In this document: positions 49,807 to 58,506 of the stretch, piece by piece | Position numbering within the stretch: position 1 is the first letter of the stretch | Layout: every line of letters begins with the position of its first letter | NCBI RefSeq assembly: GCF_021343995.1 | Contig: NZ_JAJTTE010000045.1 | Location: forward strand, 1 to 62,457 | Length of the DNA stretch: 62,457 bases | Direction: 5' to 3' | Source of the DNA: Pseudonocardia terrae | GTDB lineage: Bacteria > Actinomycetota > Actinomycetes > Mycobacteriales > Pseudonocardiaceae | Translations under genes and position numbers: made by a program | Notes under the pieces: generated by a model | Databases searched by the model: none | The model's input: only the letters and a program-made list of their open reading frames with translations | What the model was told of the DNA's origin: nothing

Positions 49807-50772
49807 ATGCGCGCAGCACGGGTGACCCGCACGGACGGTCCGCAGGCGCTGGAGATCGGCGAGGTGCCGGACCCGGTCGCGGGGCCGGGTGAGGTGCTGA
49901 TCGAGGTCAAGGCGGCCGGGGTCAACTTCCCGGACCTGCTGCTCACGCAGGACAAGTACCAGTACAAGCCGGAGCTGCCCTTCACCCTCGGCGGTGAGCT
50001 GGCGGGCGTGGTCCGCGAGGCCCCGGAGGGCTCGGAGTTCTCCCCGGGCGACCGGGTCGCGGCCAGCACGTCGACCGGGGCGTTCGCGGAGCTGGCGACG
50101 GCTCAGGCGCTGTCGGTGTTCCCGTTGCCGGACAACGTGAGTTTCGCCGCGGGCGCCTGCCTGCCGATGAACTACCTGACCATGACCTTCGCACTGATCA
50201 CGCGCGGCCAGCTGCAGAAGGGCGAGACCGTGCTGGTGCACGGGGCCGCCGGCGGCATCGGCACCGCCACGATCCAGCTCGCGAAGGCCCTCGGCGCCCG
50301 GGTGATCTCGGTCGTCTCCACGCAGGAGAAGGCGGACTTCGTGAAGTCCGTCGGCTCGGACGAGGCGGTGCTGACGGACGGGTTCAAGGACGCCGTCAAG
50401 GAACTGACGGGCGGCACCGGCGTCGACATGGTCGTCGACCCCGTCGGCGGGGACCGGTTCACCGACTCGTTGCGCTCCCTCGCCCCGCTCGGCCGGCTGC
50501 TCGTCATCGGGTTCACCGCGGGCGAGATCCCCACGGTCAAGGTGAACCGGCTGCTGCTCAACAACATCGACGTCCGCGGCGTCGGCTGGGGTGCCTACGC
50601 CATGCCGCGCGAGGGCTACACCCGCGCGGAGTGGGACAAGCTGATCCCGTACCTGGAGTCCGGGATCGTCGACCCGCCGATCGCCGGGACCTACCCGCTG
50701 GAGAAGGCGGGCGAGGCCGTCGCGCTGCTGGGCGAGCGGGGCGTGCTGGGCAAGGCGGTCGTCGAGCCGTAG
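49807..50772 (+). CDS. NADPH:quinone oxidoreductase-like (zinc-free MDR) protein
   Basis: 321 residues, AGGAG 8 bases before ATG. GroES-like N-terminus with AAGVNFPDLLLTQDKYQYKP and the Rossmann motif HGAAGGIGTATIQLAKALGA. The zinc-ligand residues of alcohol dehydrogenases are absent, as in quinone oxidoreductases and enoyl-CoA-type reductases. A DPVGGDRFTDSLRSLAPLGR segment is typical. It follows the kinase-like gene by 36 bases on the same strand and probably belongs to the same catabolic set. Confidence 0.9.
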   Translation: MRAARVTRTDGPQALEIGEVPDPVAGPGEVLIEVKAAGVNFPDLLLTQDKYQYKPELPFTLGGELAGVVREAPEGSEFSPGDRVAASTSTGAFAELATAQALSVFPLPDNVSFAAGACLPMNYLTMTFALITRGQLQKGETVLVHGAAGGIGTATIQLAKALGARVISVVSTQEKADFVKSVGSDEAVLTDGFKDAVKELTGGTGVDMVVDPVGGDRFTDSLRSLAPLGRLLVIGFTAGEIPTVKVNRLLLNNIDVRGVGWGAYAMPREGYTRAEWDKLIPYLESGIVDPPIAGTYPLEKAGEAVALLGERGVLGKAVVEP

Positions 50773-50785
50773 ACCGGCGGGAATG

Positions 50786-50823
50786 CGGTCAGTATCCGGC
50801 CGCAATGGGCCGGATACTGACCG
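50786..50823. promoter_or_regulatory. perfect 16-bp-arm palindrome at the WYL regulator start
   Basis: CGGTCAGTATCCGGCC (50786-50801), 6-bp spacer, GGCCGGATACTGACCG (50808-50823). It ends 1 base before the GTG start at 50825, so bound protein or folded RNA would block initiation. It is the probable autoregulatory operator; a role as terminator for the upstream oxidoreductase gene is an alternative. Confidence 0.65.
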
Positions 50824-50824
50824 G

Positions 50825-51826
50825 GTGACCTCACCGAGCTCGCGGACGCTGCGGCTGCTCTCGCTCCTCCAGACCCATCGGTACTGGCCGGGACCAGAGC
50901 TGGCGTCCCGGCTGGAGGTGTCCGTGCGGACCCTGCGCCGGGACGTCGACCGGCTCCGCGAGCTCGGGTACCCGGTCATGGCGACCCGGGGTGTCGACGG
51001 CGGCTACCAGCTCGCGGCGGGCGCCGCGCTGCCGCCGCTCGTCGTCGACGACGACGAGGCGGTCGCGTTGGCCGTCGGCATGCAGGCGGCGACGCAGGGC
51101 GCGGTGGCCGGGATCGAGGAGCCGGCCCTGCGCGCGCTGACGAAGGTCGTGCAGGTCATGCCGCCGCGGCTGCGCCGCCGGGTCGACGCGCTGCGCGGGG
51201 TCACGGTGCCGAGCACCTGGAGCGCACCCCGGGCCGAGGCCCTGGACCCCGAGGCGCTGATCGTGGTGGCCCAGGCCTGCCGCGACTCGGAGCGGATCGA
51301 GTTCGGCTACACCGCCCGCGGCGCAGATCCGGCGAGCAGTGCCGATGGTCGGCTCCGAACGCTCCGCCTCCGGCACGTCGAGCCGCACCGGCTCGTCCCC
51401 CTCGGCCGGCGCTGGTACCTGGTGGCCTACGACCTGGACCGGCACGACTGGCGCAGCTTCCGGCTCGACCGGCTCGCCGAGCCGCGCCGCACCGGGGCCC
51501 GGTTCCGACCGCGCGAGCTGCCGACCGCCGACGCCGCCGACTTCGTCCAGGCCGGCATCCGCAACCGCCCTTCCACCTACACCGTCGAGGCGCTGGTCGA
51601 GGCCCCCGCGGAGCGGCTGGCCCACCTCGGGCGCTGGGCCACGGTCGAGCCGCTCGGTCCCGACCGCTGCCTGCTCCGGATGGCCACCGACGATCTCGAC
51701 TGGCCGCTGCTCGCCCTCGGCGGCTGCGGCGCGGAGTTCGAGATCCGCTCGCCCGTCGAGCTGACCGCCCGGGTGCGGGAGTGGGGGGAGCGGTTCCTCC
51801 GGGCCTCCGGCGCGCGCACGCCGTGA
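50825..51826 (+). CDS. WYL-domain transcriptional regulator (YafY/DeoR-type HTH)
   Basis: 333 residues from GTG at 50825. Winged HTH at the start: RTLRLLSLLQTHRYWPGPEL and SVRTLRRDVDRLRELGYPVM, then GVDGGYQLAAG. The WYL domain (about 140-220) has IEFGYTARG and RHVEPHRLVPLGRRWYLVAYDLDRHDWRSF, with LVPLGRRWYLVA in the signature place, and a C-terminal WCX-like extension. Such proteins sense nucleic acid or small ligands; this one probably controls itself through the palindrome at its start codon. The neighbouring ABC operon is convergent. Confidence 0.88.
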   Translation: MTSPSSRTLRLLSLLQTHRYWPGPELASRLEVSVRTLRRDVDRLRELGYPVMATRGVDGGYQLAAGAALPPLVVDDDEAVALAVGMQAATQGAVAGIEEPALRALTKVVQVMPPRLRRRVDALRGVTVPSTWSAPRAEALDPEALIVVAQACRDSERIEFGYTARGADPASSADGRLRTLRLRHVEPHRLVPLGRRWYLVAYDLDRHDWRSFRLDRLAEPRRTGARFRPRELPTADAADFVQAGIRNRPSTYTVEALVEAPAERLAHLGRWATVEPLGPDRCLLRMATDDLDWPLLALGGCGAEFEIRSPVELTARVREWGERFLRASGARTP

Positions 51827-51858
51827 GCGGTGCGGGAGCACCAGCCACCGCGCCTGGC

Positions 51859-52854
51859 TCAGCCGCTGATCTGGACCGTGGTGGCGTCGCCGATGCCGGG
51901 CAGGCCCGGACGGGTGACGGCGTCGGCGGTCAGCTCGCCGACCTCGGTGCGGATCACCAGCCGGGTCACCGGGCCGAGGAAGGTGCTGGTCAGCACGGTG
52001 CCGGCAAGCCCGTCGGGGGCGCCGACGAGCAGCGCCTCCGGGCGGACCTGCGCGGTCTCCGCCGCGCCCGGGGTGATCCGGTTCCCCGAGACCGGGACGG
52101 TGTTCATCACGCCCACGAACTCGGCGACGAACGGGGTCGCGGGCCGCGCGTAGACCTCCTGCGGCACGTCGACCTGCTCCATCCGCCCGGCGTTGAGCAC
52201 CGCGACCCGGTCGGCGACGGCGAGCGCCTCGGACTGGTCGTGCGTGACGAAGAGCGTGGTGATCCCCTCGGCGAGCTGCAGCCGGCGGATCTCGTCGCGC
52301 AGCTGGACCCGCACCCGGGCGTCGAGCGCGGAGAGCGGCTCGTCGAGGAGCAGCACGCTGGGCCGCACCGCCAGCGCCCGCGCGAGCGCCACCCGCTGCT
52401 GCTGCCCGCCGGAGAGCTCGTGCGGGTAGGAACCGCCACGGTCGCCGAGCCCGACGAGCTCCAGCAGCTCGGCCGCCCGACGGCTGCGTTCGGCCCCGCC
52501 GACCTTGCGCATCCGCAGCCCGAACGCGACGTTCTCCGCCGCCGTCATCGTCGGGAACAGGCTGTAGGCCTGGAACACCATCCCGGTGTCCCGCTTGCTC
52601 GCGGGGACGCCCGTGACGTCCGTGCCGTCGATGCGGATCTCCCCGCTCGTCGGCCGGTCGAACCCGGCGAGCAGGCGCAGCGCCGTCGTCTTGCCGCAGC
52701 CGGACGGCCCGAGCAGCGCGAGCAGCTCGCCGCGGCGCAGCGCGAGGTCCAGCCCGTCGAGCGCGCGGGTCTCGCCGAACACCCGGCTCACCCCGCGGAA
52801 CTCGACGGCGGCGTCCGTCGCCGTCTCCGCGGGGGACTTCTGCACAGCGGTCAC
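51859..52854 (-). CDS. ABC transporter ATP-binding protein (polyamine/AEP/iron type)
   Basis: 331 residues. Walker A GPSGCGKTT near residues 49-57, Q loop VFQAYSLFP, signature LSGGQQQRVALARALA, Walker B VLLLDEPLSALDARVR and switch VTHDQ, then a C-terminal TOBE-like beta domain (QVRPEALLVGAP). It powers the importer encoded just upstream (two permeases and a lipoprotein). Last gene of a four-gene leftward operon; 28 bases separate it from the permease gene. Confidence 0.93.
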   Translation of the reverse strand: MTAVQKSPAETATDAAVEFRGVSRVFGETRALDGLDLALRRGELLALLGPSGCGKTTALRLLAGFDRPTSGEIRIDGTDVTGVPASKRDTGMVFQAYSLFPTMTAAENVAFGLRMRKVGGAERSRRAAELLELVGLGDRGGSYPHELSGGQQQRVALARALAVRPSVLLLDEPLSALDARVRVQLRDEIRRLQLAEGITTLFVTHDQSEALAVADRVAVLNAGRMEQVDVPQEVYARPATPFVAEFVGVMNTVPVSGNRITPGAAETAQVRPEALLVGAPDGLAGTVLTSTFLGPVTRLVIRTEVGELTADAVTRPGLPGIGDATTVQISG

Positions 52855-52882
52855 GGTGTTCTCCTCGGCAGCGATAACCGGT

Positions 52883-53698
52883 TCACGGGTTCCGCCTCGG
52901 AGCGGACGGTCGGCTCCGCGAGCTCCGCCTCCGGCGCGAACCCACGAACGACACGGCCAGCAGCAGCACCCAGGTGAGCAGCAGGCTGGCCAGGGACAGG
53001 GCGACCGACACGCCCGCGGCGCTGCGGCCGACCTCCACGACCGCGATCGGGAAGGTGTCGGTGTAGAGCAGGATCCGCGCGATCACGATCTCGCCCAGCA
53101 CCAGCGCCAGGGTGAGGAAGGCGGCGCCGAGCACGGCGCTGCGGACGGCCGGCAGGACCACCCGGACCAGCGCCGTCGTCATCCCCGCGCCGAGGTTGCG
53201 GGCGGCCTCGACGAGCGTCCGCAGCGGGATGGCGGCCAGCCCGTTGTCCACGGCCCGGTAGGCGAAGGGCAGCGCGAGGATCACGTAGAAGGGCGTCAGC
53301 GCGCTGGTCGACGAGTCGAACAGGGCCCGGAACACCGGGCCGCCCAGGTTGGCCTGCACGAACGCGATGCCGGCCGCCATCACCACCGGCGGGATGACGA
53401 TCGGCAGGATCGTCGCGCTCTCCAGCACGGCGGCCAGCGACGGGAACCTCAGGCGCACCCATACCGCCGTCGGGACCACCAGCAGCAGCACGACCACGGC
53501 GGTCAGCACCGCGATCCGCAGCGACGTGAACAGGGCGGAGAGCAGGACCGGGTCCTCGGCGATGCGGGTGTAGTTCGCGACGCCGTAGCCGCCGCCGGGC
53601 GCACGGAGGCTGAACTCGGCCGACGCGATCAGCGGGATCAGGAAGTACAGCGCGGCCAGGGCGAGCACGACGACCCGCCAGCGCCGCCCCCGCGTCAC
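52883..53698 (-). CDS. ABC transporter permease (PotC type)
   Basis: 271 residues from GTG at 53698, overlapping the first permease by GTGA. Six predicted membrane helices, with the EAA-type loop LVEAARNLGAGMTTALVRVV near residue 185 that contacts the ATPase. A longer upstream frame reads through the first permease antiframe and is not used. Basic C-terminal tail (RRRRSSRSRPSAPRRNP). Partner of the second permease. Confidence 0.9.
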   Translation of the reverse strand: MTRGRRWRVVVLALAALYFLIPLIASAEFSLRAPGGGYGVANYTRIAEDPVLLSALFTSLRIAVLTAVVVLLLVVPTAVWVRLRFPSLAAVLESATILPIVIPPVVMAAGIAFVQANLGGPVFRALFDSSTSALTPFYVILALPFAYRAVDNGLAAIPLRTLVEAARNLGAGMTTALVRVVLPAVRSAVLGAAFLTLALVLGEIVIARILLYTDTFPIAVVEVGRSAAGVSVALSLASLLLTWVLLLAVSFVGSRRRRSSRSRPSAPRRNP

Positions 53699-54603
53699 CG
53701 CCGGCTCCAGCGCGCGGCGCGCCGCTGCAGCCACAGGTAGGCGACCATCACGACCGCGATCACCACCACCATGTCGAGGCCGAGCGCCAGGCCGACGTTG
53801 GCCTGCCCGACGAGCACGTTGCCGGACAGCGCCGACGCGATCGCCGTCGGCACGAGGGGGATGGAACCGCTGGTCAGGGCCAGTGCCGTGGCATAGGCGG
53901 CGAACGCGTTGCCGAACAGGACCAGCGTGGCGCCGGCGAAGGCGGGCGCCAGCACCGGCAGCGCCACCAGCCGCCAGTACGACCACGCCGAGGCGCCCAG
54001 GTTCTCCGCCGCCTCCCGCCACTGCGGCAGCAGCCCCTCCAGCGCCGGCGTGATCAGGATGACCATGAGCGGGATCTGGAAGTAGACGTAGGTCAGCGCG
54101 AGGCCGGCCAGCGAGTCGATCCGGAAACCCGACGCGTACAGGTCGAGCCCCGCCGACCGCAGCCACGCCGTCGCCAGCCCGGTCTGCCCGAGCGCGGCGA
54201 TGAACGCGAACGCCAGCGGCACGCCGCCGAAGTAGGCGAGTACGCCCGAGGCCGTGGAGACGATGCGGCGCAACGGCGACCGCGGCCGGGCCGTGAGCAC
54301 CGCCTGGGCCAGGAAGGTGCCGAACACGGCGCCGATCACCGCCGTGACCGCGGACAGCACCAGGCTCTGCCGGAACGCCAGCAGGTACTGCGGCGAGGTC
54401 AGGGAGGCGACGAGGTTGCCCACCGTCGGCAGGCCGTCGGCGTCGGTGAAGGCGCCGCTGATCACGAAGTAGAGCGGTCCGCCGAGGAAGACCAGGAAGT
54501 AGAGCGCGAAGGGCAGCAGGCCCAGCGCGGCGCACCACCGCCGCTCCGGGCGCGCGGCGGGCGCGTCCGGAGCGGCGGTGGGCGTGTCGAGAAGGGAGGT
54601 CAC
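53695..54603 (-). CDS. ABC transporter permease (PotB type)
   Basis: 302 residues. A Pro/Ala N-terminus is followed by six predicted membrane helices (LGLLPFALYFLVFLGGPLYF first) and the EAA-like loop REAAENLGASAWSYWRLVAL. It forms the heterodimeric channel with the second permease. It begins 16 bases after the binding-protein stop, in the same transcript. Confidence 0.9.
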   Translation of the reverse strand: MTSLLDTPTAAPDAPAARPERRWCAALGLLPFALYFLVFLGGPLYFVISGAFTDADGLPTVGNLVASLTSPQYLLAFRQSLVLSAVTAVIGAVFGTFLAQAVLTARPRSPLRRIVSTASGVLAYFGGVPLAFAFIAALGQTGLATAWLRSAGLDLYASGFRIDSLAGLALTYVYFQIPLMVILITPALEGLLPQWREAAENLGASAWSYWRLVALPVLAPAFAGATLVLFGNAFAAYATALALTSGSIPLVPTAIASALSGNVLVGQANVGLALGLDMVVVIAVVMVAYLWLQRRAARWSRR

Positions 54604-54619
54604 GGTGCGACGGCCGGAC

Positions 54620-55777
54620 TCAGGCCGTGGCCGACGCCCACTGCTGGGCGACCACCTGCTTGGCCTTGTCGGTCTGCGCCTGCGTCGGGTACTGCGCGGT
54701 GCCCTGGACCGGCGGCAGCGCGGCGACGAGCTCCGGGGTGGCGGTGCCGGCCTGCTGCATCTGGGTCAGGCGGACCGGACGGGCCTTGCCGGCCAGCCAC
54801 AGGTTCTGGCCCTCGTCGGAGTACAGGAACTCCTGCCAGAGCCGGGCGGCGGCCGGGTGCGGCGCGTTCTTGTTGACCGCCTGCGAGTAGTACTCGGCGA
54901 ACAGGCCGTCGGCGGGCACGTTCACCTTCCACTCGAAGCTCGCCTTGACCTTCTCGGCCTGCGCGACGTTCGTGTAGTCCCAGTCCAGGACGATCGGGGT
55001 CTGCCCGCTCTCGATCGTCGCCGCGTTCGGGTCGACCTTGAGCAGGTTGCCGCTCTTCGCGAGCTGCCCGAAGTAGTTCACGCCGGGGTTGATGTCGTCG
55101 AGCGATCCGCCGTTGGCCAGCGCGCCGGCCCAGACGGACGCGAACCCGGCCGCCGCCTGCGTCGGGTCGCCGTTGATCGCGACCTGGCCCTTGTACTCGG
55201 GCTTCGCGAGGTCCGCGATCGTGGTGGGGCAGTTCGCGACCAGCTTCGCGTTGCAGCCGATCGAGATGTAGCCGCCGTAGTCGTTCACCCAGGCGCCGTT
55301 CGCGTCCTTGTTCGCCGCGGGGACGTCGTTCCAGGTGGCGACCTGGTACGGCGCGAACAGCTGGGTGTTGCCGGTGGCGAAGGCCTGGCCGAGGTCCAGC
55401 ACGTCGGGCGCCCGGTCCTGGGAGCCGAGCTGGGTGACGGCGTTGATCTCGTCCTGGCTCGAGCCCTCCGGGTTCGCCGAGTTCACGGTGATCCCGTACT
55501 TGTCGCCGAACGCCTTGATGATCGCGCCGTAGTTCGCCCAGTCCGGCGGGAGCGCGATGACGTTGAGCCGGCCCTCCTGCTTGGCGGCCTGCAGGAGCGC
55601 GTCCATGCCGCCGCCCGCCTGGGCCGAGGTGGCCGTGGCCCAGCCGCCGGACGCGGAGGAGCCGCCGCCCGAGCCGCTGCCACCGCCCGAGCTCACACAC
55701 GCCGTGGCCGCCAGGGCCACCGCCGCCACGCCCGCCGCCAGGGCGCCGGCGCGGCTCCACCTCTTCCGCACGTCCAT
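54620..55777 (-). CDS. ABC transporter substrate-binding lipoprotein
   Basis: 385 residues from ATG at 55777 (GAGGAGA upstream), so the signal peptide begins MDVRKRWSRAG; an ATG six codons earlier is less good. The lipobox is ATAC near residue 27, then a Gly/Ser linker. The mature protein is a type II periplasmic-binding fold with LNVIALPPDWANYGAIIKAF and GQTPIVLDWDYTNVAQAEKV. Together with the PotABC-like partners it probably imports a polyamine, aminoethylphosphonate or iron complex; the ligand cannot be told. Confidence 0.88.
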   Translation of the reverse strand: MDVRKRWSRAGALAAGVAAVALAATACVSSGGGSGSGGGSSASGGWATATSAQAGGGMDALLQAAKQEGRLNVIALPPDWANYGAIIKAFGDKYGITVNSANPEGSSQDEINAVTQLGSQDRAPDVLDLGQAFATGNTQLFAPYQVATWNDVPAANKDANGAWVNDYGGYISIGCNAKLVANCPTTIADLAKPEYKGQVAINGDPTQAAAGFASVWAGALANGGSLDDINPGVNYFGQLAKSGNLLKVDPNAATIESGQTPIVLDWDYTNVAQAEKVKASFEWKVNVPADGLFAEYYSQAVNKNAPHPAAARLWQEFLYSDEGQNLWLAGKARPVRLTQMQQAGTATPELVAALPPVQGTAQYPTQAQTDKAKQVVAQQWASATA

Positions 55778-55799
55778 CGTTCTCCTCACGCACATCTCC

Positions 55800-55847
55800 G
55801 GCGGCCCACGCCGCCCGGCGAAGCCTCACCCGTCCGGGCGACGGGTG
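55800..55847 (-). other. leader hairpins upstream of the ABC importer operon
   Basis: The 328-base gap between the binding-protein start and the first LuxR-type gene contains two stem-loops in the leftward leader: GGCGGC/GCCGCC (55800-55815, loop CCAC) and CACCCGTC/GACGGGTG (55827-55847, loop 5). A TATAGG hexamer at about 55928 is a possible -10. Elsewhere in the gap only a GGTTAACC palindrome (56011-56018) stands out. No known riboswitch was recognised. Confidence 0.4.
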
Positions 55848-56105
55848 GGTGGCCGTCGGCGGTCGATCGGGTGGCGCGCGGTCGTCCGGCCGGGGGAGGG
55901 TCGGGCCGACGGCACAGGAAGTACCTATACCCCCGGGCGCCCCGCAGGGAGGGCCGTTACCGAGGTGTGACGGGAGATCGTCGGGATCGCCGGCCCGCGA
56001 CGCCGTGACCGGTTAACCCCGCGCCGCCGTCGGCCGAACAGTCTGCGGCGGCGCATCACGGGGTGGGGCCGCGTGCTCTTCCCCGGGGGCGGAGCAGGAG
56101 GGGCG

Positions 56106-56858
56106 ATGGGGACGCGGGCCGAGCGGGAGTGGATGGAGCTCGTCGCCGCACTGATGGCCGAGCCGCTGGTCGAGATGCCGGTGAACCGGCTGGCCGAGGC
56201 GGTCGCCCGCACCTTCGAGACCGCCGGGGTCACCTACAGCGAGGTCGTGCCCGACGAGCCGCTGCGCCACGTCTGGCTCGACGGCGGGCTCGGCGAGCAC
56301 TTCGCCGAGCTGGCCGAGTGGAGCGCGTACCGGGCGCCCGCCGAGCACCCGCTGCTGCGCTTCCACCTCGCCTCCGGGCTCTGGGTGCCGCGCCAGACCC
56401 TGGCCGTCCCGGCCGAGTACACGGACCGGTGGAACAGCGACGGCGGCCGCGACCTGGCCGAGTCATGCGCCGCGCCGAACCAGCTCTCGCTGCCGCTGCG
56501 CGCGACCCCCAGGCTGAGCCGGTCCTTCGTGCTCGGCCGGCCCGAGCCGTGGTCCCCGGCCGAGGAGGCCTTCGTCGAACGGCTGTGGCGGCTGCTCACC
56601 GGGCTGGAACGGCAGATCACGGCGTTGGCCGTGGTGACCGCCGGCAAGGGCCTGGGCACGGCGGAGATCCCGCTGACCCCGCGTGAGCGGGCCGTGCTCG
56701 GGCTGCTCGCGCAGGGCCTCACCGCGGGCACGATCGCGCGGCGGCTCGACATCTCCCCGCGCACCGTGCAGAAGCACCTGGAGCGCTGTTACGTGAAGCT
56801 CGGCGTGACGGACCGGCTCTCCGCCGTGCTGCGTGCCCAGGCGCTGCGCCTGGTCTAG
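56106..56858 (+). CDS. LuxR-type HTH regulator, paralogue A
   Basis: 250 residues from ATG at 56106 (GGAGCAGGAGG upstream; a GTG 11 codons earlier is the alternative). The N-terminal 180 residues are an uncharacterised sensor-like domain (MELVAALMAEPLVEMPVNRL; FVLGRPEPWSPAEEAFVERL). The C-terminal LuxR HTH is LTPRERAVLGLLAQGLTAGT then IARRLDISPRTVQKHLERCY. No receiver domain is present. It is a paralogue of the gene on the other side of fumC. Both face right, whereas fumC faces left. Confidence 0.85.
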   Translation: MGTRAEREWMELVAALMAEPLVEMPVNRLAEAVARTFETAGVTYSEVVPDEPLRHVWLDGGLGEHFAELAEWSAYRAPAEHPLLRFHLASGLWVPRQTLAVPAEYTDRWNSDGGRDLAESCAAPNQLSLPLRATPRLSRSFVLGRPEPWSPAEEAFVERLWRLLTGLERQITALAVVTAGKGLGTAEIPLTPRERAVLGLLAQGLTAGTIARRLDISPRTVQKHLERCYVKLGVTDRLSAVLRAQALRLV

Positions 56859-56882
56859 CGGCCGCCCGCGCCGAGGGTCGGG

Positions 56883-58301
56883 CTACCGCCCTCCGCGGGC
56901 CATCCGCAGCACGTCGAGCGCGCTGTCGAGCTGCTCCTCGGTGAGCTTCCCGTTCTCCACGTGCCCGCGCTCCAGCACGACCTCGCGGATCGTGCGGCGC
57001 TCCTTCAGCGCCTGCTTGGCGATCGAGGCCGCCTCCTCGTAGCCGATGTACTTGTTCAGCGGCGTGACGATCGACGGGGAGGACTCGGCGTACTCCCGGG
57101 TGCGGTCGAGGTCGGCCTCGGCGCCGGCGACCACCTTGTCGGCGAGCAGCCGGGCCACGTTGGACAGCAACCGCGCGGACTCGAGGACGTTGCGTGCCAT
57201 GACCGGCATCATCACGTTGAGCTCGAGGTTGCCCTGGCTGCCGGAGAAGGCGACGGTCGCGTCGTTGCCGATGACCTGCGCCGCCACCATCATCGTGGCC
57301 TCGCAGATCACGGGGTTGACCTTGCCGGGCATGATCGACGAGCCGGGCTGCAGGTCGGGCAGGTGCACCTCGGCGAGCCCGGTGCGCGGGCCCGAGGAGA
57401 GCCACCGCAGGTCGTTCGCGATCTTGTAGAGCGACACGGCGACGGTGCGCAGCGCCCCCGACGCCTCCACCAGCGAGTCCCGCGAGCCCTGGGCCTCGAT
57501 GTGGTCGGGGGCCTCGGACAGCGCGTCGAGCCCGGTCGCGGCCCTCAGCTCCTCGACGACGCCCGCACCGAAGCCCTGCGGCGCGTTCAACCCGGTGCCC
57601 ACCGCGGTGCCGCCGATCGGCAGCTGACCGAGCCGGGGCAGGACGTCGCGGACGCGGGCGGCGCCGTACTCGGCCTGCGTGGCCCAGCCGCCGGCCTCCT
57701 GGCCCAGCGTGATCGGCACGGCGTCCATGAGGTGCGTGCGACCGGCCTTGACGACGTCGGCCCACTCCTCCGCACGGGTGCGCAGCGTCGCGGCGAGGTG
57801 CTCCAGCGCCGGCACCACATCCGTGGCCAGCGCCTCGCTGGCGGCCAGGTGGATCGTGGTCGGGAAGACGTCGTTCGACGACTGCGAGGCGTTGACGTGG
57901 TCGTTCGGGTGCACGTCCTGCCCCGACGCCCGGGTGGCCAGCGTCGCGATGACCTCGTTGGCGTTCATGTTCGACGAGGTGCCGGAGCCGGTCTGGAAGA
58001 CGTCCACCGGGAAGTGCGCGTCGTGCTCGCCGGCGGCGACCTCGTCGGCGGCGTCGGCGATCGCGCCGGCCAGCTTCTCGTCGAGCGCGCCGATCCGCCC
58101 GTTCACCCGCGCCGCCGCGCCCTTGACCAGGCCGAGTGCGCGGATCTGGGCGCGCTCCAGGCCGCGCCCGGAGATCGGGAAGTTCTCGACCGCACGCTGG
58201 GTCTGCGCACGGTAGAGGGCGGTCGCCGGGACCCGGACCTCGCCCATGGTGTCGTGCTCGATGCGGAAGTCGCCGGTGTCCCCGGCCGCGTCGTCGCTCA
58301 T
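56883..58301 (-). CDS. fumC: fumarate hydratase, class II
   Basis: 472 residues. It interconverts fumarate and malate in the TCA cycle. Signature GSSIMPGKVNP near residue 320, substrate motifs SGSGTSSNMNANEV-like GSGTSSNMNANEVIATLA and THLMDAVPITLGQEAGGWA, and the A-site NDVFPT in HVNASQSSNDVFPTTIHLAA. Full length. GGAGGATGAGG precedes the ATG. It is in the Rv1098c position relative to glpX. Confidence 0.96.
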   Translation of the reverse strand: MSDDAAGDTGDFRIEHDTMGEVRVPATALYRAQTQRAVENFPISGRGLERAQIRALGLVKGAAARVNGRIGALDEKLAGAIADAADEVAAGEHDAHFPVDVFQTGSGTSSNMNANEVIATLATRASGQDVHPNDHVNASQSSNDVFPTTIHLAASEALATDVVPALEHLAATLRTRAEEWADVVKAGRTHLMDAVPITLGQEAGGWATQAEYGAARVRDVLPRLGQLPIGGTAVGTGLNAPQGFGAGVVEELRAATGLDALSEAPDHIEAQGSRDSLVEASGALRTVAVSLYKIANDLRWLSSGPRTGLAEVHLPDLQPGSSIMPGKVNPVICEATMMVAAQVIGNDATVAFSGSQGNLELNVMMPVMARNVLESARLLSNVARLLADKVVAGAEADLDRTREYAESSPSIVTPLNKYIGYEEAASIAKQALKERRTIREVVLERGHVENGKLTEEQLDSALDVLRMARGGR

Positions 58302-58506
58302 GGCCTCATCCTCCGCCTGAGGGTGCCCTTACCGCTCGGTCCGATGACCGGGATTACATCCTCCGTGGGATCCGGTCCGCGCGCCCGGCGGAGAGGCTTG
58401 GACCGGGCGGCCGGATTCGCCGAACCGGGTATGTCCAGCGGTAACGATCAGCTCTCCGTATCGGAGCCACTACGCAGGCGGTGTCGACGGAGGGGGTCGA
58501 GACGCC

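Noticed and set aside
47965..50979. 1004-codon minus-strand frame
   Set aside because: Opposite tetR, kinase and oxidoreductase genes with complete motifs and proper starts.
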